This document shows, one piece after another, positions 35,883 to 44,076 of a stretch of DNA of 58,601 nt. The stretch is from assembly GCA_016280445.1 (NCBI GenBank), contig JAEEGS010000065.1, positions 1-58,601 on the forward strand, written 5' to 3'. Origin of the DNA: Bacteroidaceae bacterium. GTDB taxonomy: Bacteria; Bacteroidota; Bacteroidia; Bacteroidales; Bacteroidaceae. The position numbers and the translations under genes are program-made. Below the pieces are notes generated by a model, which worked only from the letters and a program-made list of their open reading frames with translations, searched no databases and was not told the DNA's origin. Positions within the stretch are counted from its first letter, which is position 1. Each line of letters starts with the position of its first letter.

Positions 35883-35951
35883 GTAATTACGGGAACGGCA
35901 GTGGCGTAATTACGGGAGTGGCGGTAGCGTAATTACGGGAACGACGGAGGG
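35883..35951. repeat. Tandem array of three 23-bp units (related to minisatellite A)
   Basis: Units start at 35883, 35906 and 35929 and open GTAATTACGGGA, which contains the palindrome GTAATTAC. The reverse complement of the unit at 8567 shares AATTACGG-S-AACG in the same register (about 14 of 23 positions) and the same 23-bp period, so the two arrays look like diverged members of one family in opposite orientations. Confidence 0.9.
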
Positions 35952-36070
35952 GCAAGCTCTTACTTCTTTGTGCTGCAATTACACATACCGTTGACTGGCG
36001 TCGAAGGTACTCTCGTTCGACAATAAAAAAGAAAAAAGCGTTTTCATTTTGTATTGTGCTCACATAATCA

Positions 36071-36078
36071 TACCTTTG
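36071..36078 (+). promoter_or_regulatory. -7 element of the flavin reductase promoter
   Basis: TACCTTTG, matching TAnnTTTG, about 26 nt before the ATG at 36105. It excludes an in-frame start at 36054. Confidence 0.75.
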
Positions 36079-36104
36079 CAAACAGATTGAAACAACAAGG
36101 AAAT

Positions 36105-36635
36105 ATGCACGACATGAAAAAGATTGACATCAAGACATTAGGACGCGAGGATGCGTTCGACCTGATTGGCACGCAGTGGATGCTCGTGACGGCAGGCACG
36201 AGTGAACAATTCAACATGATGACGGCCTCATGGGGCGGCATTGGATGGCTGTGGAACAAGCCTGTGGCGTTCATCTTCATCCGTCCTGAGCGATACACCC
36301 ATGAGTTCATCGAGGCGAATGAACGGCTGACGCTGTCGTTCTATCCAGAGGACTGTCGCAAGGCCTTGCAGTTGTGCGGCACCAAGAGCGGCAGAGACAT
36401 AGACAAGGTGGCTGAGACAGGACTGAACCCTGTGGAATTGGAGAGTGGCGCCATCACCTTCAAAGAGGCACGCCTGACACTCGACTGCCGCAAACTGTTC
36501 AAGACCGACATGAAGGCGGAGAACTTCATCGACAAGGACATCCTGGCACGTTGGTATAACGACCAGCCTGGTGGCGGCTTGCACTCTATCTATGTGGTGG
36601 AGATTGAACAGGCATACGAACACCGACTGAGATAA
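36105..36635 (+). CDS. Flavin reductase-like (FMN-binding split barrel) protein
   Basis: A 176-residue FMN-binding split-barrel protein of the flavin reductase-like family. It shows W-M-L-V-T-A-G near residue 23, MMTASWGGIGWLWNKPVAFIFIRPERYTHE across 37-66, which carries the flavin-binding part, and a WYNDQPGGGLHSIYVVEIE end. It probably handles a flavin or flavin-linked reduction; the substrate is unknown. ATG codons at 36105 and 36114 are both possible; an AGGAAA box precedes the first. It lies 12 nt upstream of the rhodanese-MBL gene, suggesting one transcript. Confidence 0.88.
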   Translation: MHDMKKIDIKTLGREDAFDLIGTQWMLVTAGTSEQFNMMTASWGGIGWLWNKPVAFIFIRPERYTHEFIEANERLTLSFYPEDCRKALQLCGTKSGRDIDKVAETGLNPVELESGAITFKEARLTLDCRKLFKTDMKAENFIDKDILARWYNDQPGGGLHSIYVVEIEQAYEHRLR

Positions 36636-36647
36636 AACAGACAAAAT

Positions 36648-37703
36648 ATGAACAAGGCAATCACATTCATCATGGCCATGCTGGGGATAGGCACCTCTGC
36701 ATGCAGCCAGTCTTACCAAGACCTGAACGTGGAAGAATTCTCCGCGTTGGTAGAGACTCCCAACACACAATTAGTGGATGTCAGAACACCCGAAGAGTAT
36801 GCCGAGGGACATTTGGAAGGTGCCATCAACATCGACCAGAAAAGCGAGTCTTTCATGTCGCAGGCAAAAGCAAAACTGGACACGACAAAAGCCGTGGCTG
36901 TCTATTGCCGCAGCGGCAGAAGGTCGGCCGATGCTGCTACGAAACTGGCAGGAGAAGGCTTTCAAGTGATGAACCTGAAGGGGGGCATCCTTGCATGGAA
37001 AGAGAAACAGATGCCAGTGACTACCAGTACTACGGAGGTGGACATCTTCAAAACAAAAAGCGGAAAAACCGTGCGCATCTATGCCTTGATGCATGCCAGC
37101 ATCCGCCTTGTGTTCGACGGTAAAGAGGTGGAGATTGACCCTGTGAGAAAGTTGGGCGACCGCACAACAGACTACACGCTCCTACCCCAAGCGGACTTCA
37201 TCTTTGTAACGCATGAGCATGGCGACCACTTTGACCGTGATGCCATCAAGCAACTGACCCGTACAGGCACACAGTTCATCACCAATCGGCGTTGTGCCGA
37301 CATGGCGGGTTACGGGCTGGTCATGAACAATGGTGACCACGAAGACTTAAACTTTGGCATACATGTAGAGGCTGTCCCTGCTTACAACATCACAGAGGGG
37401 CACACGCAGTTTCATCCCAAGGGACGTGACAACGGCTACATCCTCACACTCGATGGCCTACGCATCTACATTGCCGGCGACACGGAAGACATCTCCGAAA
37501 TGGCAGACATCCACGACATAGACATCGCCTTCCTGCCCTGCAACCAACCCTACACGATGACGACAGAGCAGTTGGTAAAGGCTGCCAAGACCATCAAGCC
37601 CAAAGTCCTCTTTCCATACCATTATGGTCAGACAGATGTCTCTTCCATTCCCGAGCAACTGAAAGGAGATGGGATAGATGTGAGAATCAGGCACTACGAA
37701 TGA
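36648..37703 (+). CDS. Secreted rhodanese-MBL (UlaG-like) fusion protein
   Basis: The 351-residue product has a signal with a C-terminal Cys (TSAC at residues 16-19, a non-standard lipobox), a rhodanese domain (about 25-120) with active-site Cys87 in YCRSGRRS, and a metallo-beta-lactamase-fold domain (about 130-351) with the metal motif HEHGDHFD (residues 189-196) and an Asp in IAGDTEDI. The MBL half resembles the UlaG/RNase Z-like group. Such fusions may handle sulfane sulfur, but the usual persulfide-dioxygenase MBL half is of a different type, so the activity is unresolved. A periplasmic location is inferred from the signal. It shares a probable transcript with the flavin reductase. Confidence 0.87.
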   Translation: MNKAITFIMAMLGIGTSACSQSYQDLNVEEFSALVETPNTQLVDVRTPEEYAEGHLEGAINIDQKSESFMSQAKAKLDTTKAVAVYCRSGRRSADAATKLAGEGFQVMNLKGGILAWKEKQMPVTTSTTEVDIFKTKSGKTVRIYALMHASIRLVFDGKEVEIDPVRKLGDRTTDYTLLPQADFIFVTHEHGDHFDRDAIKQLTRTGTQFITNRRCADMAGYGLVMNNGDHEDLNFGIHVEAVPAYNITEGHTQFHPKGRDNGYILTLDGLRIYIAGDTEDISEMADIHDIDIAFLPCNQPYTMTTEQLVKAAKTIKPKVLFPYHYGQTDVSSIPEQLKGDGIDVRIRHYE

Positions 37704-37719
37704 ATCTGCTCGGATAAAC

Positions 37720-37760
37720 AAAAAAGGGAGCCATCCACGACAGGATGGTTCCCTTTTTTT
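37720..37760. terminator. Bidirectional terminator between convergent genes
   Basis: The stem AAAAAAGGGAGCCATCC pairs with GGATGGTTCCCTTTTTTT around a 6-nt loop, with A and T runs on each side. It serves the rhodanese-MBL gene and the lipoprotein gene. Confidence 0.9.
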
Positions 37761-37776
37761 GTGTGTTGAATGGATA

Positions 37777-38583
37777 TCACTCCTTCACCACGTCCTTCAC
37801 CAATCTTACTGCCATCTCGAAGGCAGACACCGTACAACCACGAGCAGGCCAGATGCTGGCAAGAGAGATGCTCATGTAGTCGTCGCTTGTTGACCAATAC
37901 TCACCTTCTGTGGGCTTGCCGTCATCGGAGAAACTCCATGTCGTGAGAGGCAGGAACACCGCACCAGCAGTTTCCATCTTCTCCCAAGTGGCGGCATCAT
38001 ACACGTTGATGCTAGTCAAGTCGGTTTCGTCAGAAATGTTCTTGACATCGATGCTGCTGGATGTAACCTTGGCAGTGTCAGCCAACGAGGTGAACTGCAC
38101 ATCGGAAGGCTGTTCCCACTCGTCAGGCAGCAAGATGATACCCTTGGCACCTTCCACCGTTCCATAAGCAATCAAGTTGATAGCGTTGGGGCGATTCATC
38201 ACTACGTACTCCCACTCTTCTGCAGTGAGGGTGCGCCACTGGTAGCCACCACCGTTAGCAATGGGTTGGGTGCCCCAATCGACGAATTTAGCCTCATCTT
38301 CACAGCGCTCGTAGGTAGGTTTATCGCCTGAGCCCCAGCCAAACTTGTCGAATACGTCCTTCTCGTCCCAATCGACACGCTCCTCTCCAAGTATCACCCA
38401 CTGATGCTCGGCAAACTGGAGTGTGCCAGCAGTTTTGGAATACTGCAGATTGCCACTCGAAAACTTCACCTGTTTGGTTTCACTCACAGAAAACACACCA
38501 TTGATAGTGCCTTCTTCCTTGCTGTCGCAACTTGCCAGCAACATAGCGGCGCACATTGCGCCAAAGAAAAGAAATCTCTTCAT
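37777..38583 (-). CDS. Secreted lipoprotein, Prevotella-type C-type-lectin/SUMF1-like family
   Basis: The 268-residue product has a lipoprotein signal with LASC at about residues 16-19. The mature part starts FSVSETKQVKFSSGNLQYSK and has WRTLTAEEWEYV near 118-129, YGTVEGAKGIILLPDEW near 140-156 and FEMAVRLVKD at the end. This layout is common in Prevotella and is distantly like the formylglycine-generating-enzyme (C-type lectin) fold; catalysis is unlikely. Its role is unknown, probably a surface protein. A terminator separates it from the GGGtGRT gene upstream; no promoter element is obvious. Confidence 0.75.
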   Translation of the reverse strand: MKRFLFFGAMCAAMLLASCDSKEEGTINGVFSVSETKQVKFSSGNLQYSKTAGTLQFAEHQWVILGEERVDWDEKDVFDKFGWGSGDKPTYERCEDEAKFVDWGTQPIANGGGYQWRTLTAEEWEYVVMNRPNAINLIAYGTVEGAKGIILLPDEWEQPSDVQFTSLADTAKVTSSSIDVKNISDETDLTSINVYDAATWEKMETAGAVFLPLTTWSFSDDGKPTEGEYWSTSDDYMSISLASIWPARGCTVSAFEMAVRLVKDVVKE

Positions 38584-38617
38584 AGGTCAATTTTTTGAAA
38601 ATAGGTTAGTTTTTGAA

Positions 38618-38654
38618 AGAAGGCCCGCATCCACTTTTGGGATACGAGCCTTCT
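38618..38654 (-). terminator. Terminator of the GGGtGRT operon
   Basis: A stem-loop with AGAAGGC pairing GCCTTCT and an inner CGCATCC/GGATACG stem with one mismatch. On the minus strand it is followed by TTTC and lies just after the GGGtGRT stop. Confidence 0.75.
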
Positions 38655-38671
38655 GTTTATAAGATACAAAA

Positions 38672-39682
38672 TTACTTGTTCAGAGCAAGTGCAACGTTCA
38701 CGGCGCATGCTACGGTGCAACCTACCATTGGGTTGTTACCAATGCCGAGGAAGCCCATCATCTCAACGTGAGCAGGAACGGAAGAAGAACCTGCAAACTG
38801 AGCGTCAGAGTGCATACGGCCGAGAGTGTCAGTCATACCGTAAGAAGCAGGACCTGCAGCCATGTTGTCTGGGTGGAGTGTACGACCTGTACCACCACCT
38901 GATGCTACAGAGAAGTATGGCTTGCCAGCGAGGACACGCTCCTTCTTGTAAGTACCTGCCACTGGGTGCTGGAAACGAGTTGGGTTGGTAGAGTTACCTG
39001 TGATAGAAACATCCACGTTCTCCTTCCAGAGAATGGCAACACCTTCACGAACATCGTCAGCGCCGTAGCAGTTCACCTTGGCACGAGGACCATCAGAATA
39101 AGCCTTAGTCTTCACCACCTTGAGTTCGCCTGTGAAGTAGTCGAACTGAGTCTGCACATAAGTGAAACCGTTGATACGAGAGATAATCATGGCTGCGTCC
39201 TTGCCAAGACCGTTGAGGATACAACGGAGTGGCTTCTTGCGCACCTTGTTAGCCATCTCGGCAATCTTGATAGCACCTTCAGCAGCTGCAAATGACTCGT
39301 GACCTGCGAGGAATGCGAAACACTCAGTCTCTTCGCGCAGCAGACGAGCAGCGAGGTTACCGTGACCGATACCTACCTTACGATCGTCAGCCACAGAGCC
39401 TGGGATACAGAATGCCTGGAGACCGATACCGATAGCCTCGGCAGCGTCAGCAGCGTTCTTGCAACCCTTCTTCAGAGCGATAGCAGAACCTACCACGTAA
39501 GCCCACTTTGCGTTCTCGAAGCAGATGCGCTGAGTTTCTTCACATGTGATGTATGGGTCGAGACCTGCCTTTTCGCAGATTTCGTTTGCCTCTTCGATAG
39601 AGGAAATGCCGTTCTCGTTCAAAGCAGCAAGAATCTGCTTCATGCGACGGTCTTGTGATTCGAATTTAACTTCTCTAATCAT
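38672..39682 (-). CDS. GGGtGRT protein (unknown function)
   Basis: A 336-residue cytoplasmic protein of the family named for its motif, here GGGTGRTLHPDNMAAGP starting at residue 262. It has no signal peptide or membrane segment. Cys residues occur near the N-terminus (EICEKAGL, TCEETQRICFE) and at the end (VGCTVACAVNVA), which would suit metal or cluster binding, but that is inference. It starts 18 nt after the stop of the Fe-S scaffold-like gene and ends with its own terminator. The pair is conserved in many anaerobes, to my knowledge, without an assigned job. Confidence 0.88.
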   Translation of the reverse strand: MIREVKFESQDRRMKQILAALNENGISSIEEANEICEKAGLDPYITCEETQRICFENAKWAYVVGSAIALKKGCKNAADAAEAIGIGLQAFCIPGSVADDRKVGIGHGNLAARLLREETECFAFLAGHESFAAAEGAIKIAEMANKVRKKPLRCILNGLGKDAAMIISRINGFTYVQTQFDYFTGELKVVKTKAYSDGPRAKVNCYGADDVREGVAILWKENVDVSITGNSTNPTRFQHPVAGTYKKERVLAGKPYFSVASGGGTGRTLHPDNMAAGPASYGMTDTLGRMHSDAQFAGSSSVPAHVEMMGFLGIGNNPMVGCTVACAVNVALALNK

Positions 39683-39700
39683 AGTCTGTTTCCTCCTTTA

Positions 39701-40402
39701 TTATTCTTTACGTGGGTCAATAGATTTAACAACTCCCTGTTCTGGTTTCGTGCGGCCATAAGTGCCTGTAACGCTCTTGAGAGCCTCGTTGGCGTCCATG
39801 CCCTTCTTCACAGCCTCCATGAACTTACCCATGTGAACGTACTCGTAGCCACAAACCTCGTTGTCGGCATCGAGGAACATCTTGGTGATGTAACCCTCGG
39901 TGAGCTGGAGGTAACGTGTGCCCTTCACCTTGGTGCCATAGAGTGTACCACACTGAGAAACGAGTCCCTTGCCAAGGTCTTCAAGACCTGCACCAATAAC
40001 GAGACCACCCTCAGAGAATGCAGACTGAGTACGACCGTAAACAATCTGGAGGAAGAGTTCGCGCATAGCGGTGTTGATAGCGTCGCAAACAAGGTCGGTA
40101 TTCAGCGCCTCAAGAATGGTCTTGCCTGGGAGAATCTCTGATGCCATAGCAGCAGAGTGAGTCATACCAGAGCAACCAATCGTCTCGACGAGACACTCTT
40201 CGATGATACCTTCCTTCACGTTGAGGGACAACTTGCAGCAACCTTGCTGTGGTGCACACCAACCGATGCCGTGTGTCATGCCTGAGATGTCCTTAATCTC
40301 TTTAGCCTGAATCCACTTTCCTTCTTCTGGAATAGGAGCTGGTCCGTGATTTGGGCCTTTGGCTACACAGCACATTTCCTGTACTTCTTTAGAATAAACC
40401 AT
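39701..40402 (-). CDS. IscU/NifU-like iron-sulfur cluster scaffold protein
   Basis: The 233-residue product is related to the NifU/IscU scaffold fold, with extra Cys: CC at residues 11-12, Cys49, CC at 55-56, and GCSGM with Cys77, where IscU has its FGCGSA cluster-ligand segment. The second half (about 130-233) has no counterpart in short IscU. It likely holds or passes an Fe-S cluster, and its partner is probably the GGGtGRT protein just downstream. The upstream TAATTTTG element at 40459-40466 gives it a promoter. No other suf or isc genes are nearby. Confidence 0.85.
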   Translation of the reverse strand: MVYSKEVQEMCCVAKGPNHGPAPIPEEGKWIQAKEIKDISGMTHGIGWCAPQQGCCKLSLNVKEGIIEECLVETIGCSGMTHSAAMASEILPGKTILEALNTDLVCDAINTAMRELFLQIVYGRTQSAFSEGGLVIGAGLEDLGKGLVSQCGTLYGTKVKGTRYLQLTEGYITKMFLDADNEVCGYEYVHMGKFMEAVKKGMDANEALKSVTGTYGRTKPEQGVVKSIDPRKE

Positions 40403-40458
40403 AATTGTAAACCAATTTTATTGTTAATAAAACATGTGTTTTTACATCGAAATGTTTG

Positions 40459-40466
40459 CAAAATTA
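40459..40466 (-). promoter_or_regulatory. -7 element of the scaffold-GGGtGRT operon
   Basis: TAATTTTG on the minus strand, matching TAnnTTTG, about 57 nt before the ATG at 40402. Confidence 0.6.
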
Positions 40467-40551
40467 GTAAATAAAAATAAGAAGAAAGAAGTTTTTGAGG
40501 AAAAATCTTTGCAAATGGCAGCATTTTTTTTGCCGAGATGGAGAAAAGACG

Positions 40552-40559
40552 TATCTTTG
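40552..40559 (+). promoter_or_regulatory. -7 element of the HExxH-GH97 operon
   Basis: TATCTTTG, matching TAnnTTTG, with a leader of about 40 nt before the ATG at 40607. Confidence 0.7.
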
Positions 40560-40606
40560 CCCCATTGAATTTTACGATTAGCTAACGAATTAAACTTTTC
40601 TTGACA

Positions 40607-41905
40607 ATGAGAAATGTAATGAAAAACTGGTGTGGCATGACCATATTGATGGGCATGCTGATGGGGAGTGTGAGCCATGTATTTGCGCAAGCCCCAAACA
40701 TTTCAGCAACGGCCGAACCCGTCAAACACACATTCAAGGCACCTGCGGGAAAAGAGATTTACATTCCAAACGACCTAAAGGAAAATGACTTCACCGACAG
40801 CGAGTCAAAATGGAGTTATGCACGGTGTGCCTACACGGAAGATGTCATCATCTTCTGGGAGAAACCTTTCGGCCAAGACCTCAGCAAAGCACCTGACCTC
40901 GACGGACACAACATGAAGGTGGATCTCCGAAATCTGCTGCTGCGCATCCAATCCTTTTACGACTTTTACAAGGACGAACTTCAGTTCATCAAACCCGGCT
41001 CGAATGCCGACCGCTACCGCATGATGGTGATGCTCAACTACTCGCTCGAAGGCACTGCTTATGGAGGTGACTACGACGGTGTGATTGGAGCGTTATGGAT
41101 TGCTCCTAACCGTGTGCAAGACAATAAATTAAACTGCATCGCACACGAACTTGGACATTCTTTCCAGTCGATGATTGTTTGCGACAAGCAAGGTGAGAGT
41201 TGGGGAGGTGGCGGCATCTTCGAGATGACGAGTCAATGGATGCTCTGGAATGTCAACCCAGAATGGCCCACTGATGAGAACTATCACTGGAAAGCCTTCA
41301 TCGATCACGCCAACCTCCGTTTCCTCGATGGCGAGAACATCTACCACTCACCTTACTTGCTGGAATATTGGAGCATGAAGCACGGAAAGACTGTCATTGG
41401 CGACCTCTTCCGCAACGGAAAGCGTGGCGAAGACCCTGCATCCACCTACATGAAGATGTTCAACATGACCAACGAAGATTTTGCCAAGGAAGCGGTTGAC
41501 TGCTATTCACGCTTGCTTACCTTTGACTTCCCCGGCAAACACGAGATGAACAAACGATATGCTGGCGAGTTTGTGAACCAAAAGCCTTTGCAGATGTTTG
41601 GAGCGAATGTCATCAAAATCGACACAAAGGGAAAGAAGGTGGCAAAAGTGAAGTTTGCAGGCAGCAGCAAGGAAGACGGCTTTGCCTATCGTCTTGTGGC
41701 TGTGAACGAAAGGGCAAAAGCCACCTATGGCGACATCTGCACGAAACAGAAAGGCATTGCAACACTTAACCTGCCTGCCGACACAAAGGATGCGTACTTT
41801 GTTGTGACCGCTTATCCGCTTGGCGAGTACAAACCCTACACGTTCAATCCGTATAGCAATGAGAAAACCGAAGAACCCCACATTTACACATATAATATAA
41901 AGTAA
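40607..41905 (+). CDS. Secreted HExxH protein (DUF6055-like), possible metallopeptidase
   Basis: The 432-residue product has a signal peptide (about 1-29, ending FAQA), then a domain with HELGH at residues 180-184, followed by the Glu-containing GIFEMTSQWMLW about 25 residues later, a gluzincin-like arrangement. The motif makes a zinc metallopeptidase likely, but the natural substrate is unknown. Similarity to the family called DUF6055 is from memory only. It is followed by a GH97 gene after 12 nt, so the pair may act on glycoprotein or a glycosylated polymer. ATG codons at 40607 and 40619 are both possible starts. Confidence 0.72.
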   Translation: MRNVMKNWCGMTILMGMLMGSVSHVFAQAPNISATAEPVKHTFKAPAGKEIYIPNDLKENDFTDSESKWSYARCAYTEDVIIFWEKPFGQDLSKAPDLDGHNMKVDLRNLLLRIQSFYDFYKDELQFIKPGSNADRYRMMVMLNYSLEGTAYGGDYDGVIGALWIAPNRVQDNKLNCIAHELGHSFQSMIVCDKQGESWGGGGIFEMTSQWMLWNVNPEWPTDENYHWKAFIDHANLRFLDGENIYHSPYLLEYWSMKHGKTVIGDLFRNGKRGEDPASTYMKMFNMTNEDFAKEAVDCYSRLLTFDFPGKHEMNKRYAGEFVNQKPLQMFGANVIKIDTKGKKVAKVKFAGSSKEDGFAYRLVAVNERAKATYGDICTKQKGIATLNLPADTKDAYFVVTAYPLGEYKPYTFNPYSNEKTEEPHIYTYNIK

Positions 41906-41917
41906 AGCATCATTCAC

Positions 41918-43999
41918 ATGAAACGCATATTTCTCACATATAACTTGCTGGCACTCGTGTTGGCCATGCAAGCACAGAACCCCGCCTTTGATGACAAAGT
42001 GAACCTCACTTCTCCTGACGGAAGGCTGAAAGTGATTATCAACACCGACAACAACACCCTCAACTACTCCGTCTTCGAGGATAACATCACCAGCCACAAC
42101 ATCTATGCGTGGAATAACAACATCTCACTCAATATCGAGGGAATGGGAAAGAACCAATACACGATTTCTTCCCCAAAAAGAGTGAAGGAACACTTCGATG
42201 CACCTAACTACAAATTCACTTCTTTCGACGACGAGTACAACCAAGTCGTGGTGAAAAATAAGAACGGAGTGAACGTGGAGTTCCGTGCATACAACAGCGG
42301 CATTGCTTACCGCTTCTTTACCACCTCCACCCCGAAAGATTGGAAGATTCTGAGCGAGGTGGCAGAGTTCAACTTCGCCGACGATCACACCGCTTATCTT
42401 CCCTACTCCACCAATGAGAAGAACCCGAAGGCAATGGCATTTCAAGCGACTTACGACATCACTCCTCTCTCACAGATGAAGAACCTCGAAGCGTTCCTTC
42501 CTGCCACCGTCGATTGCGGAAAAGCAAAGGTGACCATTCTCGAAACAGACGTAGAAAATTACCCCGGAATGTTTCTCCTAAATAGAAGTGATAATAAAAA
42601 GGAAATCACCTATTTAAATAAAAATATTCAAGGAATGGTTGCAGACTTCCCTGCCTATCCCAAGACCTTCGATTTCTACCCGTGGAGGCAGCAGAAATAC
42701 GTCACATCCACAGAGAATTTCATTGCTAAAGGTAAGGGCAACCGCACCTTCCCATGGCGAATTCTTGCCATCACCCACGACGACAAGGAGATGCCCACTA
42801 ACACCCTCGCCTACCAATTGGCTTCCCCCTCACGCATCAAGGGAAACTCATCCTGGATACGTCCCGGAAAGGTGGCATGGGATTGGTGGAACGACTGGGG
42901 CATCAGCGGCGTTGGTTTTCAGGCAGGCATCAACCAAGAGACATACAAACACTACATCGACTTTGCGGCCAAGCATGGACTGGAGTACATCATTCTCGAC
43001 GAAGGTTGGTACACTCCCAAGAGCGAAGATATGCTCACAGTCATTCCTGACATCAATCTGCCAGAACTGGTACGATATGGCCAACAGAAAAACGTCGGCA
43101 TCATCCTCTGGACAGTCTTCAATGTGCTTGATGCTCAGTTGGATGAAGCATGCAAAAAATATGCCGCAATGGGCATCAAGGGATTCAAGGTGGATTTTCT
43201 GGACAGATACGACCAAGAAGGTGTGGACATGATTTACCGTATTGCCGAACGTTGTGCACAAAGCCATTTGATGCTCGACTATCACGGCATCTTCGCCCCA
43301 CAAGGCATCACACGCACTTACCCCAACGTCATCAACTTCGAGGCGGTGTTCGGCATGGAAGAAGTGAAGTGGACAGAACGCCACACCATACAGAAAGATG
43401 GCAAAACCGTGAATGAACCCTCGAAAGACATGCCCCTTTATGATGTCACATTCCCCTTCATCCGTGGTATGGCCGGACCTGTCGATTTCACCCCTGGTGG
43501 TATGCGCAACGCCTCAAAAGCCGATTTCCAACCCATCTACAACAACCCGATGACGATGGGTACACGTTGCCATCAACTGGCTCACTATATCGTGCATGAA
43601 TCACCACTCACCATGCTGGCCGACAACCCAACCACCTATGAGAAGGAACCTGAATGTACTGAGTTTATCGCCTCACTGCCAACGGTTTACGACGAGATGC
43701 GCGTGTTAAATGGCAAAATGGGCGAATACATCATCGTGGCACGCAGAAAGGGCAACGACTGGTATGTTGCAGGTGAAACCAATTGGGAAAGTCGTGACGT
43801 AGAGGTCTGCGCAGACTTCCTTCCTGCCGGCACTTACGAACTCACCGCATTCTTCGATGGCATCAATGCTGACAAGACCGCTACCGACTACAATGTGTGG
43901 AAGCAACAGTTCACCCTACCGGTCAGCACCAATGAAACCGTCAAAGTGCATATGGCCAGCGGTGGCGGATTCGTGGCAAAATTCACCAAGAAGATTTAA
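41918..43999 (+). CDS. Glycoside hydrolase family 97 (second copy)
   Basis: A secreted alpha-glycosidase of 693 residues with a signal peptide (about 1-19, ending MQAQ). The N-terminal beta-sandwich starts VNLTSPDGRLKVII; the barrel contains WDWWNDWG, IILDEGWYTPK and LDYHGIFAPQGITRTYP. Asp426 in FKVDFLDRYD stands at the retaining-type nucleophile position, as in the first GH97. It differs clearly from the copy at 8674-10593 (longer, different C-terminus), so this is an old paralogue rather than a local duplication. It probably shares a transcript with the HExxH protein 12 nt upstream. The substrate, galactoside or glucoside, cannot be fixed from sequence alone. Confidence 0.9.
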   Translation: MKRIFLTYNLLALVLAMQAQNPAFDDKVNLTSPDGRLKVIINTDNNTLNYSVFEDNITSHNIYAWNNNISLNIEGMGKNQYTISSPKRVKEHFDAPNYKFTSFDDEYNQVVVKNKNGVNVEFRAYNSGIAYRFFTTSTPKDWKILSEVAEFNFADDHTAYLPYSTNEKNPKAMAFQATYDITPLSQMKNLEAFLPATVDCGKAKVTILETDVENYPGMFLLNRSDNKKEITYLNKNIQGMVADFPAYPKTFDFYPWRQQKYVTSTENFIAKGKGNRTFPWRILAITHDDKEMPTNTLAYQLASPSRIKGNSSWIRPGKVAWDWWNDWGISGVGFQAGINQETYKHYIDFAAKHGLEYIILDEGWYTPKSEDMLTVIPDINLPELVRYGQQKNVGIILWTVFNVLDAQLDEACKKYAAMGIKGFKVDFLDRYDQEGVDMIYRIAERCAQSHLMLDYHGIFAPQGITRTYPNVINFEAVFGMEEVKWTERHTIQKDGKTVNEPSKDMPLYDVTFPFIRGMAGPVDFTPGGMRNASKADFQPIYNNPMTMGTRCHQLAHYIVHESPLTMLADNPTTYEKEPECTEFIASLPTVYDEMRVLNGKMGEYIIVARRKGNDWYVAGETNWESRDVEVCADFLPAGTYELTAFFDGINADKTATDYNVWKQQFTLPVSTNETVKVHMASGGGFVAKFTKKI

Positions 44000-44043
44000 C
44001 GATTTTATTAGGCAGTCGCTTGGTTACTATCGTAAAAAAGTTG

Positions 44044-44051
44044 TACCTTTG
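44044..44051 (+). promoter_or_regulatory. -7 element of the DUF6057 cluster
   Basis: TACCTTTG, matching TAnnTTTG, about 26 nt before the ATG at 44077. It excludes an in-frame start at 44020. Confidence 0.75.
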
Positions 44052-44076
44052 CACCGATTTTACTCAAAAACCAATC

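Larger units (their letters stand above)
35712..36104. other. 393-nt divergent spacer with repeats and two promoters
   Basis: Between the alcohol dehydrogenase (leftward) and flavin reductase (rightward). It holds a -7 element at each end and a three-unit 23-bp array at 35883-35951. I see no gene or RNA in the rest. Confidence 0.8.
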
